Source: Trichaptum fuscoviolaceum (taxonomy: Eukaryota; Basidiomycota; Agaricomycetes; Hymenochaetales; Trichaptaceae). Taken from it: 64,000 nt of DNA. The stretch spans positions 4,525,302-4,589,301 of the forward strand of contig CAJSYZ010000007.1 of NCBI GenBank assembly GCA_910574455.1. The letters run 5' to 3'. This document shows, in pieces, positions 11,425-20,562 of the stretch (the stretch's first letter is position 1; each line of letters begins with the position of its first letter). A model generated the notes under the pieces. That model did no database searches. It saw only the letters and a list, made by a program, of their open reading frames with translations, and was not told where the DNA came from. Both the position numbers and the translations under genes were made by a program.

Positions 11425-12201
11425 TCAAAGACTTGCAAATGTCATTCGCAAAGATTTGATATTCGATAATCGCTCCTTGTAGTCCGAGAATTTGTAGATC
11501 AATGACAAACGATATCCTAATAGAACTGGCAGCATCTCATGTGACACTCCTCGTAAGTAGACCATCGACGACATAGAGAATTCCGAAGAGCCCGCAAAGT
11601 CGATATTCGTCGTTTTCGCCTCATACGTGAACCGTACTTGAGCACCGGTATATAAGGAGGGTAGCAGAAGCTCAAATATATGACCTTCCGTTGGAATATC
11701 GCCGCCGCTATTATGTCAAGAATCAGAATAACGTACGACACTAACAAGAGATAGTCACAGCACCATGAGCCAGCCCCGCAGAGAACCAGCCTATCAAGAG
11801 TCAACTTCTTGCGTACGCCGGCCTCAAAGCCGGCCTTTTGTACGAAATCATTGAACAGGGAGTTTCTGATAGAAAATTTCGAGGCAGGCAGCATCCAACA
11901 GTGAGGATCTTTCGCATGTACAGATGCAAGCCCTTTTATTGATCCTGCCTCACGGTCCGTCAGCGGCAAAGAAATCGCGCCAATACCCTTTACATAAAGG
12001 CCCAAGATCGGGGCGTCAGCATAGTTGTGGCCTGCCGTGATTGGAGCTTCTTCGAGAAGCGGAACCTTTGCCAGCGTATCAGATAATAGGGTCTGTAACG
12101 TGGTGGAGTGTTAGTGCAATATCCTAACTGCATAATGTAAGTTATATCCATACCCGAAAGTCTTGGATTTTCAGACGATTGCGATCTTTGGCGCTTGGCA
12201 T
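11425..12201 (-). CDS. Truncated 2OG-Fe(II)-oxygenase-like protein
   Basis: Predicted 219-residue protein from three exons: 16 codons from the ATG at 12201; a 61-nt intron with a CTAAC branch site; a 327-nt exon 2; a 56-nt intron; a last exon ending in TGA at 11425. Seen motifs in order: KGIGAISLPLTDREAGSIK (about 47-65), LTLDRLVLCGAGS (about 113-125), FELLLPSLYTGAQV (about 137-150), then GVSHEMLP and GYRLSLIY (about 179-197). These match the core of the fungal 2OG-Fe(II) oxygenase superfamily, where the last two blocks carry the distal iron His and the 2-oxoglutarate Arg. The usual HxD iron motif between GS and LLLPS is absent and that interval is short, so catalysis is doubtful. The C-terminal half of the family is missing: the junction supplies a new stop after MTFASL. 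It converges on the GTPase of unit 1. Confidence 0.7.
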
Positions 12202-12592
12202 GACGGAAAGTACAAAAGAGAAGGGTATGAGGTGAGTCCCCCAAGTGATGATAAAAGGTAAAGAATGGGAGAAAATAAGCAAGAGCAGTGTACTATTTGA
12301 AGTAAAGGGGATGGCTTTGCGGCTTTGTGGTATAGCCAACGAAGTGACACGTCAGAGTAGCCCCCGCAGCATCTTTCATGAGGCAATGACGAACAAAGAC
12401 ACGAGAATGCGACAACTGAACAATTTACTGTGGCTCATACGGTTAATTCAGCAGAACGAGCTACAAAGACCAGAACATAACCGCAGATCATTCTCACCCA
12501 CCGAGAGTACTGCCATACATTTTATCGAGCTGAAGCGAAGGACGAAGAGATATGCGAAGGTGTTTGCTTGAATTAAACAAGGTACAATATTG
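12202..12592. other. Intergenic region between 2OG gene and eIF4E gene
   Basis: About 390 bp between the 2OG start and the eIF4E stop, both on the minus strand. It should hold the promoter of the 2OG gene and the terminator of the eIF4E gene. A 108-codon plus-strand frame starting at 12245 is open in units 2 and 3, but a stop interrupts it in units 1, 4 and 5, so I do not call it a gene. Confidence 0.4.
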
Positions 12593-13627
12593 CTATGATA
12601 ATGCAGTCCTGTCGGATTGGTTCGTACGGAAACTCGATTTATCCTGCATCGAATCTAGAAGAGACATTAGCCTCACGACCACTCTAAAATAACAGAGATA
12701 TAGCAAACCATTGTTAGTCTTATATTCTATTACAGTATTCTGTGGTAAGTCGAGAACACGGCGTATGGTATCCCTAAGAGAACATTCAGCGGTCTATAGT
12801 AGCAAGGAGAGAAAATCACGCACTTTATTTTCTGATTTACTTTGGAATCACTTCCACGCCTGTTCCATACACTAAGGATATCTTCGCTCTGCCTCACACT
12901 CAACGTACATCCACAAATTTCAGGCTCAGACGCGTCCTCAGCCCCATTAACGTTCGCGGCCCTCCAGCTTCCCGAATCTGTCCCGGCGCCAGGCGCAGCA
13001 GCATCGCCATTTGACTCGCAGTCGTCGAACTGGTCGCCAACTACAGCCATAACTATCTCCTCCCATAATCTGTCCGCAACACCCTTCTTGAGCCGAATGA
13101 TCCATTTTCCGCCTTGCAGATTGACCGGGTCCTCCCAAACGGGCCGCCGGATCCCGGAATGGAAGAGAAGGTAGTCGGTCGTGGGCTGTAGCGTAGATGG
13201 TGGGTTGAGGTGTGTCCAGAGGGACCAAAAGGATTCAATCTGGAGAGCCGTTAGTCAACGCAGTGAAAGAAACCAATGCAGACGCTTACAGAACTGAAGG
13301 ATGAAATCTTCTTGATCCCCTCCTCGTAGTTTGTCGTGGTGACTTTGTTCCCCGGTGCTCGTTGTTGGCGAAACCAAAATACCCATCTAGCTCATGCAAT
13401 TTGAAATGAGAAGGGGTGATAAGAACGCTATAATGCACGTACGTGTTTCTCAGAGGATGTACGGTTACAGCAATAGTACCGTTACTTGCGGTGCTGACTC
13501 CCTGCTTCTCCTTATTAGTTGGTTTCTCGTCTCCTGATGAGCTCGTCGAGACAGAAGTTGAGAAATGTTTGGACGATGGCACCCGAGGTCGCGGTGCTGT
13601 CGAATTCGGGTTTGCTGTCGCCGTCAT
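12593..13627 (-). CDS. eIF4E-family cap-binding protein (class II-like)
   Basis: Predicted 292-residue mRNA cap-binding protein. Exons, read from the start: 13627-13443, 13386-13290, 13239-12824, 12773-12593; introns of 56, 50 and 50 nt, all GT...AG, one with a GACTAAC branch site. Family blocks in order: a Ser/Thr-rich N-terminus; HPLRNTWVFWF (about 57-67); NYEEGIKKISSFSS; IESFWSLWTHLNPP; RRPVWEDPVN; GGKWIIRLKKGVADRLWEE; a Gly/Ala/Asp-rich insertion of about 35 residues after VVGDQFDD; EICGCTLSVRQSEDILSVWNR; DTIRRVLDLPQNTVIEYKT. The first cap Trp (W43 of human eIF4E) is kept, the W56 position is Tyr, and the WED Trp that stacks on the cap is kept. This places it near the 4EHP/nCBP class, which often represses rather than promotes translation. 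The C-terminal 38 residues after YKT resemble nothing I know. The start was chosen as the ATG that opens the frame at 13627. Confidence 0.85.
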
Positions 13628-14103
13628 TGTTGTTGTACTCGACGCATTTTGAGCTCCATTGCTCGAATTCGCAAGGAAGCGGGATTGTGAATGGTTTGAG
13701 AAATATCCGGCGATAGTTAAGGTGTCAAGCTCTTGTAATAATGATACGGGTGATTTGATAGGAATGGGAGATGCGTAGATGACATGGCGGTGTCGGTGGA
13801 GTATTGAAGTTTAGGAGTGCTGGATGGTCGCGGAGGTAAGGAAAGTTACTGTGCTGGCAACTGCCGATGCCTGGGCAAAAAGGACACTTGCTTGTGAATT
13901 GCGAACGTGTAGCGTCGGGCAGAGGTATCTCCGTTGTGGCGATATCTTTGCGTCGGCTGAGATCTCTGTCGAATGGCTTCAGGTTTTTATGCAAATTCTG
14001 CGGTCTGTATTGGCTCCCCGGGCGAAAAAAGTTGACAACTAACCGTCCTATAGATTGGCGCATACTAATTTGCGCGTAAATTCGCGAGCCGGGTTTCTTT
14101 ATC
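13628..14103. other. Upstream region of eIF4E copy 2
   Basis: Probable promoter and 5' UTR of the eIF4E gene. A minus-strand frame (13725-14120) contains CPFCPGIGSC, but it is altered by the cassette swaps in other units and is not supported as a gene. Type A cassette near 13960-14010. Confidence 0.4.
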
Positions 14104-16690
14104 ACCACGTCAAACTGCACGAGTGCGCGCTCTTTCTCTTCTATCAGTCTGATTTCTTAACTTTGGACAATTATATTACAGGAACTGCACAAGAACAAGT
14201 ATTCAATGCATAATATAAGTAGATTACAGTTAGCCAAACACCACGCCAAACTGCACGAGTGACGCGCCGCGCTCCTTTCTCTTCTACCGCCGCCATCTAT
14301 TTCAGTTGACCACCACGTCAAACTGCACGAGTACCGCGACACACTCTCTTCTCCTCCCGCGACGACCAACCCTTCGCCGCCGCCGTCCATCTCCTCCGTC
14401 GCCAACATCGCAGACACTCCTCAACGTCACAGACCGGTTGCGTTCAGCCCTGCATCTACCGCGCACGACGCACTTGCAATGTCGAGCAGACTGAAGCGCC
14501 CGAGTTGGACGATGGCAGTGGTGTATTCCTGCGTTGACTCCCTGGTGAGCACCCACTTTCAATGCTCCTGCTATCCGCCGCGACCGCGTCTACTCGAAGG
14601 AGCTGTTGCACTGCAGAATTCAAACGTCACAGACCGGTTGCGTTCAGCCTCGCCAACACAAGATCTTGCCCACCGTGCACTCGAGCGGACTGATCCACGG
14701 CTTCCAGCACCTGCGGCTCGACGCTGAGAGCAGCGCAAACACGATCCCACCTGGGCTGCGCGCCGGAAGTTGGACGATGACAGTGGTGTACTCCACCGGT
14801 GAGCACCCAATCTCAATGCCGCCTCTGTCTTGACTCCGACTGAGCAGGCGGATACCTTCGTAAGCGTCTACTCGAAGGAACCCCCTCATTCCCTGTTCTT
14901 CGACATGCGGGGCGCGCTCGGCCAGAAGCTGTCGCGACGCAGCATTGGCGGAACGTCACAGACCGGTTGCGTTCTGTCCGGCCTCGCTCAATGACTCGGC
15001 CAGGATACTCCCTGTTGGACGAGTGCGACATTGCGGCGTCATGCTTTGCGCGGTGAGATGCGCCGTTCGACTTGTCGCGCTGATGTGAGGACTGATCTTG
15101 CGCCTGACTGACGAGGGTCCGCCATTTCCCAGGTGCCGCTCGCCGGACGCAGAAACATATATATATTGCTATCTCCACCACGTCAAACTGCACGAGTAAC
15201 CGCGCGCTAATGATGGTACAGCACCGTCCAGGGCGAGCTCCTCTCTGCCGCCGCCGCCCTCAAAGATCTCGAGCTGAGAAACGTCACAGACCGCTGCACA
15301 GACGGCGCAAGGCGCCCGCAATGTCGAGCGGACTGATCTACGGCCTCTGTCATGCTGGCACGACGCGGAGAGCAGCGCAACCGCGCCTTGCGCGGCACAG
15401 CGACCCTCTCGGTAAGTGCCCTGAGAAACGTCACAGACCGGCTGTCCGCAGCTTGCGAGATTGCCCAGCCGCGATGTCCACGCAAGTGAGAAACGTCTCA
15501 GACCGGCGTCTCTGCTCACAGTCACGATTCCCGGAGCGCAAGGCAGACGAATACGAGGAGTGCGCACACGCGCCAGACCGCCAGTTGAGCGTTTGCTTGA
15601 AGGGCGCGCTTGGGCAGAAGCTGCGCGGGGCCCACGTCACAGACCGGTTGCGTTCGCGCGCGAGGCCGCTCGCGGGACGCAAAAACATATATATATTGTT
15701 ATCTGGCGACGCGCGCGGCCCAGATGTCGCTCGCCGGAAGCAAAACCATATATATATTGCTATCCCCTGACCGTCAACCTCAATGCTCTCGCCTTGCGCA
15801 ACGGTTGGGGCAGATGCGCCGTTCGACTTGTCGCGCTGATGCGGAGGACTGATCTTGCGCCTGACTGACGAGGGTGCGCCGCGCGCTCACGCTGGGGCCT
15901 GCACCTTCCCTTTCACTCGCATTCTTCTTGCCATCCTTCCTCTCTGCGGAGGACATAATCTTGCGCCTGATTGCTGCACGGTGTCCTCGGTGTGTGCCCT
16001 CGAAGATCACAGACCCGCCCCAATGCTCCAGCGTCCGCCAGTCTTCGCCGACCTCGATTGAGTGGGAGGATCCCTTCGTGTGCGTCTGCTTTGTTGCGGG
16101 GCGCGCGCGCATGTCCAATGTCACAGACCGGTTGCGCGCGCTGGACCGTGTGATCCTTTGGCTGGCGGCGCTCGCCGGACGAAGAAACATATATATATTG
16201 CTGAATGTGGGGTCCGCTGCTGACCTGGAGAGACACCGGAATCGCAGATGGTTCACTTTGCGTGCTGCAAGACCTTCCATACGTCCGAGAAACTGCTAGC
16301 AAGGACACTTCAATTTCCAGTATTGAGACATATCTTCCACCTATGCAGTCACGTCAGAAAAGGTTGCCGATGTCAATCTGAGTGCATTAGGACTCACAAT
16401 GGTATGTTGACCCTCTCCAAACAGAATGACAGCTGGAAGACTCAGATAGTTGATTGCCTGTCATCACTAACTAGAACCTGCAAAGCGTGGACAAAGGCGC
16501 CGCTGTGGTGCGCTGGGTAAGGCCCTCATCCAGATGTCGCTCGCCCGGCGCATTTCTATATATATATTGCTATGTTGAATGTCAGTAGAAGCTCGAAGAC
16601 AAATAGAAAATGAGTAACTCTTACATGGGAGTTGAAGCAGGCTTTGAGTGTCGCTCGCCTGGCGCATTTCTGTATATATATTGCTGTCTG
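14104..16690. repeat. Short-motif block (reference copy)
   Basis: A 2.6 kb GC-rich stretch made of short, interspersed, near-identical motifs. Motif 1, CACGTCAAACTGCACGAGT, lies at 14106, 14242 (one change), 14314 and 15179. Motif 2, ACGTCACAGACCGGTTGCG, lies at 14424, 14624, 14953 and 15634, with shorter or altered copies at 15281, 15428, 15493 and 16118. Motif 3 is a GCTCGCCGG-type head followed by an AT-cored near-palindrome (CATATATATATTGCTAT) at about 15136, 15666, 15726, 16168, 16536 and 16650. Longer duplicated pieces also occur, such as the pair at 14503-14555 and 14761-14811 and the pair at 15055-15118 and 15812-15874. Open frames over 100 codons here result from GC richness and have no family features. 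No transposase or terminal repeats were recognised. Confidence 0.9.
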
Positions 16691-17957
16691 GTTAGTAAAA
16701 GGTCAAAGACGAAAATACTAGTGAGACTTACAGTGCGAAAGAGGAATTGACGGAGAGACGAAAGCAAGCTGCTTTATACATGAGCCCTCTTAAGCGAGTC
16801 AGGGTCGAATTTTCGGACCCATTCACACAGAACACATTTTCCTTGAATTTATTATTTTGACATGGTATCTTAGTGATTCATACATGCATTTTAGAGGCTC
16901 TGAATAATTCAGAATTGTGCACAGAGGTCTCGAGGGAGAAGAATGCTGTCCAAAATTTGCTCAGGGTCAATTCGTGTCAGGGCCCTGGCATTGCCAATTC
17001 AAGCTACCTAACCTCCTATGCTTTCAGCCATGACCTTCGAGCAGGCCATCAAGCTCATCATATTGTGCAAAGCCTTCGGAAATCGACTATAGTCGACTAG
17101 GGCACCTACACTAGCATGATTGACAATGCTCTCAGCTCGAACCTGGACACGGAGAGGTGAGTGTGTTCTCCGGCTCTTGCATGTCTTCCTTGGGCTCGCA
17201 TCACTCAGGATACTCATTCCTTCTGATAGAAGGCTCTGAAGCACCTGGGAAGGGACTTGGCAGGACGTAATAGCACCTGCTAAGCGAAATGTGCGACAGA
17301 AACCACCCAGTTCTCAGAACTTCCGGCTGAACTCTGCCAGGAAGCCAAGGGCCTATTCAACACACAATGGCACAATACCTGAGCTCTATCTCATATGTCA
17401 GGCCATCGGAGCATCAAGCAGGGACCTCAAGCTCTGACTAAAGCTACTCCGCCCTCCCCCAGCTCTCGAACTCAACCCGGGCATGCCATGCAATCGCTGC
17501 ACGGCTCATACCTCCCATTCACTCGGAAGACGTCTTCCATACTTCGCCTCACTCATTTCGCATCAGATTCCAGGGGTTCAGGGTCTCGGCTAGGCTGTGG
17601 GAATGACGCTAGTGTGCAAGCGCTGTCTGGAACAACCGGCAGCAGAATTTTGGTGAGCACTTTGCCGTCTGCACAGAGAGTGCATTTGGCACATTCTATG
17701 CTATTATCTTGTTTTCTTGCAGCTTCAGAGGGTGCTGGAGAGGTATGAGGGGGTGGATAGAGGTCACTGAAGGTATTCTGAGGGACGGGAGGGACAGGAT
17801 AGCTGTTCGGCGCTGGAAACACTTGTCCGGAGGTTTGCCCGGGCTCTGTAGAAACGACACAATCTTCTTTGCTTGGCATTTTCTACGGTATTGTAGCCTA
17901 TCGGTGAGTATAGGCCGATGACTTCTCTGCATGACAAGGTCTACGGGCTTCGAAGGG
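16691..17957. other. Degenerate region between motif block and promoter
   Basis: No gene can be supported. Traces of former plus-strand coding remain: an intron-like segment at 17653-17722 (GTGAGC...CTTGCAG) is kept in the units, and another candidate starts at the GTGAGTGTG near 17157 and ends at CTGATAG near 17229. Flanking frames do not join. In units 3-6 the segment MTFEQAIKLITLCKAFGNRL can be read after a CTTTCAG acceptor, followed at once by a stop codon. It looks like an old gene fragment carried along by the array. Confidence 0.5.
17553..17879 (-). CDS. Doubtful 108-residue Pro-rich ORF
   Basis: Single open frame starting MPSKEDCVVST with a Pro/Ser-rich middle and a CAKCTLCADG cysteine cluster. 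It recurs at 27767-28093 and 38005-38331, but is frameshifted in units 1 and 5. In unit 6 (57526-57828) it ends early and most base changes alter the amino acid, which argues against selection on the protein. It also overlaps the plus-strand intron-like segment at 17653-17722. Confidence 0.15.
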   Translation of the reverse strand: MPSKEDCVVSTEPGQTSGQVFPAPNSYPVPPVPQNTFSDLYPPPHTSPAPSEAARKQDNSIECAKCTLCADGKVLTKILLPVVPDSACTLASFPQPSRDPEPLESDAK

Positions 17958-18090
17958 TATAAATACAGGTCAGTTCTGTCCCGAGGTTCACCAGGCTCTT
18001 CGCCCTTCCCCCTCTCTCTTCATTCTCTCTCCTCTTTCACACTATTCTAATTTCTCACTGCAATTGCATTTGATATTTATCTCTGCATTA
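17958..18090 (+). promoter_or_regulatory. TATA-type core promoter, unit 2
   Basis: TATAAATA at 17958-17965 with a CT-rich tract from about 18001 to 18043, followed by a candidate first intron donor (GTAAGTGTTC) near 18145. No long ORF starts soon after it, so the transcript may have a spliced leader. Confidence 0.6.
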
Positions 18091-19486
18091 TGACTTTATT
18101 CACCGTTGTTCTTGCTTTCCGGTAGCTCTTTGCTGTTAGATCAGTAAGTGTTCACAGTTTCAGTATTATTCTCAGGCTTATATTAACTCTACTTTTGACG
18201 CGCCAGCTCTTCCATCGCTTTGGACCACGATTCGAATAACAATAGAGGGTCTACACTCCGAGTCAAGTCTATCTGTGAAACTATGGGGTCTTTATATCTC
18301 AGCTGCTCGAGGCTATGGCTTCAGGTGTAATTGACTGCACACGCCGTAGGAGATCTTATCTGCAAGCTGGCCTTACCGCTCTGTATTGGTTTTCACTCGG
18401 TCGTGATCAGTACTAGGGCTACTTTTCCTCTCTCTCACGCTCTACTACCTGCTCACAAAGTCTGACATCCAAATGTCAGCTATTGCTATTTTCATTCACT
18501 GGCTCTTCTATGTCCGGGACACGAAGGACGGATGCAGATTAGAAGGCGAAGTAGATATTAGGTTAAGGACGGACAGGTAAGTCGACATTCAGTCGATGTA
18601 ACGCACTAATAGGTAGGATATACCTCTACCACGGATCTTTCACCGCCGACTCAAGCTCAGAAGCTCTTGAGACTATCCTGCATTGAAACCAATCTTGACA
18701 CAAATAGGGTTTTCTGTCTCAAGTTCATCGAGCTATTGTATTGCTCAAGGTACTGTTCTCGGCTATTGATTATCGACGGTCAAAAATGATTGTCAGGTCA
18801 TGCATTCTCTTGCACCCTTGCTTCGGATGAAAATTGATTCCGGTCGCCACGTCAGCCGTGACCGTGACCGTAGGCTGGCGATAAGAAGGAGTGGCGAAGT
18901 GCTGAAAGTCGCATCGCAGTAAGTGATATTTACTATTTATCTTTGAATAAGAAGGCTGAAGAAAGAATGTTAGGATAAAACTGTGATTGAATCTGTGGTC
19001 GAGTTCTACTTCTTGCCTCCGTGGTATGCAAGTGCGCGAGGAACCTGAACTCGCAGAGCATCAGTCATGGACTCATGGTTATTAAGAACGGCTGTGATGA
19101 TTTGGCTCTGTGCTTGGACTTGACCTTAAATCTGGTTTTCGGTTATCGGCGTGAGTATAAGGTAATGTCTCTTGCGGCACTTCTTGTCTTCCGCGCTCAT
19201 CATCAACGCCGCATGCTCGTCAAGTGCGCGTCAAGAATCAAGCCATCTAGCTAATCTATAGCACATCCATCACCACTGAGGCCGACGTCAAGTACGATTC
19301 AACACAACAGCACTTCGCGATTGTGAGCAAGAGGCCAGCTTTGGATGTCCTTCAAGCTGTTACAGCCCACGCTGTAGTGCGTCCGTCGATTGACTACAGT
19401 TCACCGGGCGCGCTTGCTCGGAGTACTTGGAGGCGCTTTGCAAGTCATTGAACGCTAGCGCTGCTCGCTAGTCAGGTTGTATCGCT
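18091..19486 (+). pseudogene. Degenerate gene remnant downstream of promoter, unit 2
   Basis: Short coding-like pieces separated by splice-like signals. One is a readable join around a 40-nt intron candidate at 18577-18616 (GTAAGTCG...GGTAG), giving AIFIHWLFYVRDTKDGCRL before the intron and IYLYHGSFTADSSSEALETI after it. Stops interrupt all longer readings. Family unknown. The segment about 18990-19190 differs from the same place in units 3-6 by several small indels. Confidence 0.35.
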
Positions 19487-20297
19487 ATGCGTAACGTGCA
19501 CGAACATAACAATTACGGAGCTACTGGGCGATGTCTACAACACAAACCTGGTTCCTGTAAGTTGTCATTTAATACTATGAAGCCAAGTATGCTTATAACT
19601 TGCTGCAAGCTATTTCTCGCTATTCGTCACCTATACGCCGTCGTCTCCGCTCTTACAACGCAAATTCGATGGATGCAAGGGATGGGCGAGAATGATGGCC
19701 AGGGATGGCCGGAAGTGTACGTCCATGTCAACTTATAGAAGTTCATCGAGACCTAATAGACTTTATTCTCGCAGCCTGCGATGTTCTGGCATATGGTCAA
19801 GGCGTATCAGTACACAACTCTCCTCTCCGAAGTACTCGTGGGTATGGCCTCGAAGAACTGTCCCGCGATCAGGATGGTTAGCGAGCTTGTATGGATTCAG
19901 TGAGTAGCATCGTCGAATCTCCAAAGATATACTGGATTGATTTTCCACAGCGAACGCGACGGAAGTGTTCTATCGTCGAGCACTATCATTAATGGAGTTC
20001 AAGCTGCCGGCTTCAAGCATAATGTGGAGCAGCGAAAACAGTATGTATTCTTTATTATATTCATGTACACGGCTAATCAGATTTCTAATTGTATTCACCA
20101 CTGCAATGTACATCCTCTACACAGTAGCTCTTCGGCGTACAATAACCGCTCCTTGCTCTTTGCGCGGTGACGAAGTCATCGAGAGGACGACCATATTGCG
20201 GAATACAGGAGTCGACTTGACGGAAGCGAACAAGAATGCGAGCTTGAGCAGGAAGACCATGTCTTTGATTGTAGCTATCAGTGTTCAGAGAGCGTGA
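19487..20297 (+). pseudogene. Unidentified intron-bearing sequence upstream of GTPase
   Basis: I cannot name the family. The best supported piece is an exon at 19775-19899 encoding PAMFWHMVKAYQ, LLSEVLVGMASKN and VSELVWI, then a GTGAGT...CACAG intron (19900-19950) and an exon at 19951-20040 encoding HERDGSVLSSSTIINGVQ and AGFKHNVEQRK. Changes seen here in other units are mostly conservative in this frame (Val/Ile, Ala/Val, Met/Ile), which hints at past or present selection. An earlier exon may encode TELLGDVYNTNLVP before a GTAAGT donor. After 20040 the frame meets stops by either acceptor choice. It may be the 5' part of the GTPase gene or a separate broken gene. Recorded as a pseudogene because no full reading frame was found. 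Confidence 0.35.
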
Positions 20298-20562
20298 AGA
20301 ATCGATGCTGTTTACACATGCAAGTGAATATTGAGCAAAAGAACAGACTGAAACGATGCACCCTAAGCAATTCGGCAAGCTAGTGCTCACCCTCGTTACA
20401 CCGCGATTCAAGTACGGCGGTTTGCCTTCGACCATTTCCAGTATAGATTGTTAGTTATAGTCGGCGAGTCCGGTGAGAAGCGCAAGAGACCTGATCAGGA
20501 ACCATCCGGCGGGGCTTGAGTTCGAAAGCTTGACTTTTATGCCCCTCATCTTATGCTCGCAG

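Larger units (their letters stand above)
1944..11434. repeat. Tandem unit 1 (9491 bp)
   Basis: First unit of the array. Its left edge is embedded in the parental 2OG gene rather than joined to GTPase-side sequence. It lacks about 700 bp that units 2-6 carry downstream of the TATA box, and it carries a noisy block of one-base indels between about 3600 and 9050. From about 9060 to its end it appears identical to unit 2. Confidence 0.95.

Noticed and set aside
12245..12571. 108-codon plus ORF between the 2OG and eIF4E genes
   Set aside because: Interrupted by stops in several units and antisense to probable promoter and 3' UTR sequence.
13725..14120. Minus ORF with CPFCPGIGSC
   Set aside because: Its N-terminal half lies on the cassette that is swapped between units, so the protein is not conserved.
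15136..15173. CATATATATATTGCTAT modules as TATA boxes
   Set aside because: They occur six times per unit with no coding start downstream, and are better explained as hairpin modules.
15210..15770. 186-codon plus ORF and several 80-135 codon ORFs inside the motif block
   Set aside because: GC-rich repetitive DNA with few stops; frames overlap on both strands, contain the motifs in different frames, and show no family feature.
14104..16690. Possible CRISPR-like or simple minisatellite array
   Set aside because: Spacing between motifs is irregular, three families are interleaved, and the genome is eukaryotic.
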